NCBI GenBank assembly: GCA_017504335.1
Contig: JAFVRI010000002.1
Coordinates: 1-10,338 of the forward strand
Direction: 5' to 3'
From: Clostridia bacterium
Lineage (GTDB): Bacteria > Bacillota > Clostridia > Oscillospirales > CAG-272
Length of the DNA stretch: 10,338 nt
The position numbers were made by a program, and so were the translations under genes. The notes under the pieces are model-generated. The model was given only the letters and a program-made list of their open reading frames with translations, was not told the origin of the DNA and did not search any database. The number at the start of each line of letters is the position of its first letter. Position 1 is the first letter of the stretch. Positions 7,637 through 10,338 of this stretch are shown in pieces.

Positions 7637-7950
7637 TAGAACGGCGGGATTCTTTACAAATTGAACCGCCCTATTGCGTTTTGATTGTAAGATATTTGCC
7701 GCAAGGCTCATCTCTTGAGAACTGTGAGCCCGTAAAGAAAACATGCCGTCGGCATGTTTGTAGGGCGACATGGCGAAAGTTATGCTTTTGCCAGCCTCGG
7801 TACGAGGCGAGATAAGGAAAACGGCATCCACCGAAATTCGGTGAATGCCGTTTTCTGCTTGGCAAGCTCTGACTGCGGTGATTGCCTCGCTCATTGCATA
7901 GTAGCTTCTACCCACGCCTTCCTTGGTTTGACGCTTTACGAACCGTCAAA
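7635..7950. repeat. Gene-free stretch of consecutive hairpins between two minus-strand units
   Basis: No credible gene lies between 7569 and 7945. The stretch is dense in inverted repeats: 7635-7675 (AATAG/CTATT with GGCGG/CCGCC inside, bulged); 7705-7730 (GGCTCA/TGAGCC enclosing TCTC-TT-GAGA); 7739-7759 (AAACATGCC/GGCATGTTT, 3-base loop); 7771-7793 (TGGCGAAAG/CTTTTGCCA with one G-T); 7794-7808 (GCCTCG/CGAGGC), which abuts the previous stem with no gap; 7817-7855 (the 39-bp palindrome listed separately); and 7927-7950 (TTTGACG/CGTCAAA), which overlaps the glycosidase stop codon. Parts could be terminators for the glycosidase gene. The whole might be a small dispersed element or structured RNA. 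Reading it as a 119-residue minus-strand protein is unlikely, since that frame runs through the palindromes and the promoter. Confidence 0.65.
7817..7855 (-). terminator. 39-bp palindrome, copy 2, downstream of the glycosidase gene
   Basis: Outer arms GAAAACGGCAT and ATGCCGTTTTC (11 bp), inner arms CACCGAA and TTCGGTG, with the same C/A interruption (7828/7844) as copy 1. In minus-strand RNA that interruption is a G-U pair. The arms end in T-runs on both strands (GCCGTTTTCCTTATC on minus), as in an intrinsic terminator with a matching A-tract. It lies about 90 bases after the glycosidase stop. Confidence 0.72.
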
Positions 7951-9832
7951 GAGAAAAGCCGTTTTCGTTTTGGCGGGAATCGTACAGAACGGAATGAACG
8001 GTAACCGCTTCCTCACGAATGGGAAGGTATGTAAAATCGGAAACCGTTTTTTCGGGATGAGGATTCAGATAAGCGGTGGTATAATACGTCTTATCCCCGA
8101 TCCTTGTGGGCACGGTCGAGTACGAAATCTCCCTGAGAGACGAGCTTCCACTTAACGTATTGGGATCATAGTCCTCGGGCGTTGCGCCAAAGAGGCAAGG
8201 AAGATCAGCGCTTGCAATATTCTCTCCGTAGACAACAGGCAGAAACACCTGCTCGCCGTCGGTATAGGTCAGGCGATATTGACCCATGCGGTATTCCTTG
8301 TCATCGATAAATACACCGTCGTAAAAAATACGGTAAGGAACCGATCTCTCCGTGGTGTGTGTGACCACCACATAATGATTTTCAGAAAGATTTCCGTGCT
8401 TGCGGTGGAAGCACTCCCGGAAGGTCTGCTCCATAACCGCAGGAAGATCCTTGGTATCGTAGGTTGACGACCAAAGAGCGTAGGCATCCAGGATCAGATC
8501 GAAATACTGATGATTTCTTTGGAGATAGAGAGGATGGTTTGAACCCCAATTGCCGCAAAATCCACCCAGCATACCCATCTCACGGCGTGTCCGCCATTGC
8601 TCCACATGGGTAGCCTCCAGATTTCCGTAAATGGCACGGTAACCGTTGGTGTGGTAAACATAGTCATACTGAATGCCAAAGGCATAGTACCAATGCAGCA
8701 TCAGAATATCACGGGGGAGCTTGGTCTGACAGTAGAACAGTACCGGATGACGGTCAAGCCTTGTTCCGTCCCGCTTGATATAGACGCCGCCCGCTCCGCC
8801 GTACCGACGTCCGGTAGTGGTAACAATAGGCAAAAGCTTATCGCCCCACATCATGGTTTCCACTCCGCGCGCCTTCAGCCAATCGTGGATCACGGTAATA
8901 TCTTTGGCATACACGTCATCGGGCTCTTTATCCTTGCATCGGGGGCATAGGCAGGCGCTATAGAGCTCGTCGTGTCCGATGTTGACCATCGTGGGGTGGA
9001 ATACATCCAAAATCTCCTCCATGAGGTCAAATACCAGCGGATAGGTGTCGGGATGCTCCGGACAGTAGGTGTCGGGATAGGGATCCTCTGTCCGCTCGCG
9101 AAGCTCGGGATGTGCTAAGCAAATATAGTCGGAGTGGGAGAGGGTGGGTACCTCAGGAAGAACCGTGAGTCCCCTGCTTTGGCAGTAGGCGATCAACGTC
9201 CGCACCTCGTCCTGCGTCAAAATATCTCCCTCGGCGTTGTCGGTGTGAATGGAGTTCTTCGACCAGCGGTAGCCGAATTGGATCTCATATGCACGGCCGG
9301 AATAACGGTGCGTGTCTGCCGCAAAATCCTTCCACGCGCGGTTGATCTCGGGATGGCGCTTGTATTCCATGGCACCGCCGACCTCGAAGGAAATCATATT
9401 GTATTTGTAGTAGGAGATGGTGTCCACCATATCGAAGAATTCACGGAAATGCTCTCTGCCCGGCAAATAGACCCGATAGCCGCGAATGGGACAGTCGGGT
9501 GCATCGTACAGTCTGCCCGTGAAAATGCCCTCATGATTGCTCATCTGAACCAGCGTCTGTGCGGCATAAATGGCGGCGCGCTCGGTTTCGGCATACAGAA
9601 GGATCTCCTTTTCGGTGATCTCCAAGGCATAGCCCTCCTCCCGATCGCTGAGCAGATAAAATTCGGGCAATGCGGAAACGACCGTAAGGACATCGATCCC
9701 TCCGTTGCCTCCTCTATCCGAGATCAATCCCTCCAGAAGTTCTTTTACGTATCCTTCGGCATTCCGGACCCGACAATACCGAGACAAGCAAGCAGGCTCA
9801 TTCGGCTCCCAATGGCGTGGTTTAAAAAACAT
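7946..9832 (-). CDS. Family 20 glycoside hydrolase (beta-N-acetylhexosaminidase-like)
   Basis: Predicted exo-glycosidase (628 aa) acting on terminal N-acetylhexosamine residues. There is no signal peptide, so it is probably cytoplasmic and works on imported oligosaccharides. Residues about 45-115 look like the small alpha/beta domain that precedes the GH20 barrel. The (beta/alpha)8 barrel begins near D110-APDCPIRGYRVYLPGR. V223-LPEVPTLSHSDY stands for the usual PEI-x-PGHS segment. N284-IGHDEL carries the Asp-Glu pair (D288, E289) used in substrate-assisted catalysis, where classical members read HxGGDE. A Cys trio (C294, C296, C299) follows directly, with M327-MWGDKLL and L379-HWYYAFG as later barrel strands. 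About 130 C-terminal residues look like beta-rich accessory sequence. AGGAGG at 9838-9843 sets the start. It lies 38 bp behind the XRE-like gene, probably on one transcript. Confidence 0.85.
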   Translation of the reverse strand: MFFKPRHWEPNEPACLSRYCRVRNAEGYVKELLEGLISDRGGNGGIDVLTVVSALPEFYLLSDREEGYALEITEKEILLYAETERAAIYAAQTLVQMSNHEGIFTGRLYDAPDCPIRGYRVYLPGREHFREFFDMVDTISYYKYNMISFEVGGAMEYKRHPEINRAWKDFAADTHRYSGRAYEIQFGYRWSKNSIHTDNAEGDILTQDEVRTLIAYCQSRGLTVLPEVPTLSHSDYICLAHPELRERTEDPYPDTYCPEHPDTYPLVFDLMEEILDVFHPTMVNIGHDELYSACLCPRCKDKEPDDVYAKDITVIHDWLKARGVETMMWGDKLLPIVTTTGRRYGGAGGVYIKRDGTRLDRHPVLFYCQTKLPRDILMLHWYYAFGIQYDYVYHTNGYRAIYGNLEATHVEQWRTRREMGMLGGFCGNWGSNHPLYLQRNHQYFDLILDAYALWSSTYDTKDLPAVMEQTFRECFHRKHGNLSENHYVVVTHTTERSVPYRIFYDGVFIDDKEYRMGQYRLTYTDGEQVFLPVVYGENIASADLPCLFGATPEDYDPNTLSGSSSLREISYSTVPTRIGDKTYYTTAYLNPHPEKTVSDFTYLPIREEAVTVHSVLYDSRQNENGFSL

Positions 9833-9870
9833 AGCTTCCTCCTTACCGTTTACAATTGTGTGTGAAATGG

Positions 9871-10236
9871 TTACACTCCCAAAAGCGTCTGATCGAATTC
9901 GAACAGCGCTTCATTGATCTCATATAGGTCATATCTTCCGTTTTGGATGAAATAACAAATGATCAGGTCGAACACCCGACTTTTTGACAAGGTCATACCT
10001 ACCGTTGCCAACAGAGCCTGCGTTTGCTCAAGGTCGAGCCGCAGGGCAATGGCAAAGGCAACCGCCGTTTGCTTGGAGGGGCGATAGTTCTTGTTGCTCT
10101 TGATCTTCGAGAAAATGCGTTTGTCGATGTTCGCCTTCTTGTAGCACTCCACGTCGGTCATACCGCGCTCGTCGATCAGATCAAAGAGCAATTCGACAAA
10201 TTGGAATTTGTCAGTATTACAACTGCTTAATCTCAT
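9871..10236 (-). CDS. XRE-like helix-turn-helix protein
   Basis: Small protein (121 aa from the ATG) with an XRE/Cro-like fold: T27-DVECYKKANIDKRIFSKI forms helices 1-3, then R52-PSKQTAVAFAIALRL and L-D-L-E-Q-T-Q-A-L-L form helices 4-5. A conserved-looking C-terminal part (F-D-L-I-I-C-Y-F-I, E-I-N-E-A-L-F-E-F-D-Q-T-L-L-G) follows. I recall this domain often appended to the C-terminus of other proteins in Clostridia, for example macro-domain proteins. The start is uncertain: ATG at 10236 and TTG at 10242 both lie inside the upstream kinase gene, without a good ribosome binding site. It may regulate, or be co-regulated with, the glycosidase 38 bp downstream. It could also be the detached end of a kinase-HTH fusion. 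Confidence 0.75.
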   Translation of the reverse strand: MRLSSCNTDKFQFVELLFDLIDERGMTDVECYKKANIDKRIFSKIKSNKNYRPSKQTAVAFAIALRLDLEQTQALLATVGMTLSKSRVFDLIICYFIQNGRYDLYEINEALFEFDQTLLGV

Positions 10237-10338
10237 TGGCAATCACAGCCACATCCTTTGCGTTTGTATCAATTATAATGGTATCCAATGTTTGATACAT
10301 CGGTATTCTTGCTATGCTTCTCTCAATTACATCTTCAG
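10217..10338 (-). CDS. C-terminal end of a small P-loop kinase (shikimate-kinase-like), partial
   Basis: The frame is open at the right edge of the window and ends in TAA at 10219-10217, giving the last 39 residues. They contain R-I-P-M-Y-Q-T-L-D-T-I-I-I-D-T, followed by an amphipathic helix D-V-A-V-I-A-N-E-I-K-Q-L. This matches the end of shikimate kinase and related small nucleoside/sugar kinases (R-x-P-x-Y-x-x-x-A-D-x-x-I-D-T ... V-x-x-I). The ATP-binding part is outside the window, so the substrate cannot be given. It overlaps the start of the XRE-like frame by 20 bases or more. Confidence 0.6.
   Translation of the reverse strand, partial: EDVIERSIARIPMYQTLDTIIIDTNAKDVAVIANEIKQL

Noticed and set aside
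7556..7915. Open frame of 119 codons on the minus strand
   Set aside because: It runs through the 39-bp palindrome, several hairpins and the YwaF promoter, begins at a GTG with poor ribosome-site spacing, and overlaps the next gene's start. It is best explained as open frame in repeat sequence.
9134..9865. 243-codon plus-strand frame opposite the glycosidase gene
   Set aside because: It is a shadow of the GH20 coding sequence with no start signal and no recognisable family.
9859..9874. TGTAACC...TTCACA half-palindrome before the glycosidase gene, considered as a CcpA (cre) site
   Set aside because: It lacks the central CG and fits the cre consensus only with several mismatches or an inserted base.

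Overview
The window looks like a chromosome segment of a low- to mid-GC Gram-positive bacterium, most likely a gut Clostridia (Bacillota) lineage. The grounds are strong AGGAGG-type ribosome binding sites, sigma-A promoters with perfect TATAAT boxes, a lipoprotein with a Firmicutes-style lipobox, AzlC/AzlD, a YwaF-type membrane protein, a GH20 enzyme and an XRE-like domain of a type I associate with Clostridia. No organism can be named from sequence alone. No tRNA, rRNA, CRISPR array, transposase or phage gene is visible.

Layout. Bases 1-2395 (+ strand) hold the 3' part of a FolC/Mur-ligase-like gene whose catalytic motifs are badly diverged, followed 17 bp later by a PlsC-type acyltransferase with a C-terminal zinc-ribbon extension. 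A bidirectional terminator (2412-2449) separates them from everything else, which is all on the minus strand. Minus-strand units, read right to left, are: (a) the end of a small shikimate-kinase-like P-loop kinase, an XRE-like regulator overlapping it, and a cytoplasmic family 20 glycosidase (10338-7946); (b) a YwaF-like membrane protein and a maltose/galactoside O-acetyltransferase broken by a one-base frameshift (7568-6161); (c) 3-methyladenine DNA glycosylase I, AzlC and AzlD, tightly coupled (6041-4447); (d) a 630-residue lipoprotein (4358-2466). Units b, c and d each have a clear promoter just upstream.

The most interesting non-coding signal is a 39-bp palindrome present twice (6115-6153 and 7817-7855). 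The copies match at 33 of 39 positions, the two stem differences are compensatory, and both keep one non-Watson-Crick position that pairs as G-U only in minus-strand RNA. Each copy lies 3' of a minus-strand unit. The second copy is part of a gene-free stretch (about 7635-7950) packed with consecutive hairpins, which may be a small dispersed structured element.

Other points for a second look: the FolC-like protein lacking its expected active-site motifs; the lipoprotein with two His/Cys modules, a possible camelysin/TasA-like domain and an acidic tail; the frameshifted acetyltransferase, whose repaired form puts the catalytic His at residue 115 as in LacA; and the kinase/HTH junction, which could be an overlap or a broken fusion. 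I did not find a convincing multi-gene defence or biosynthetic system here.
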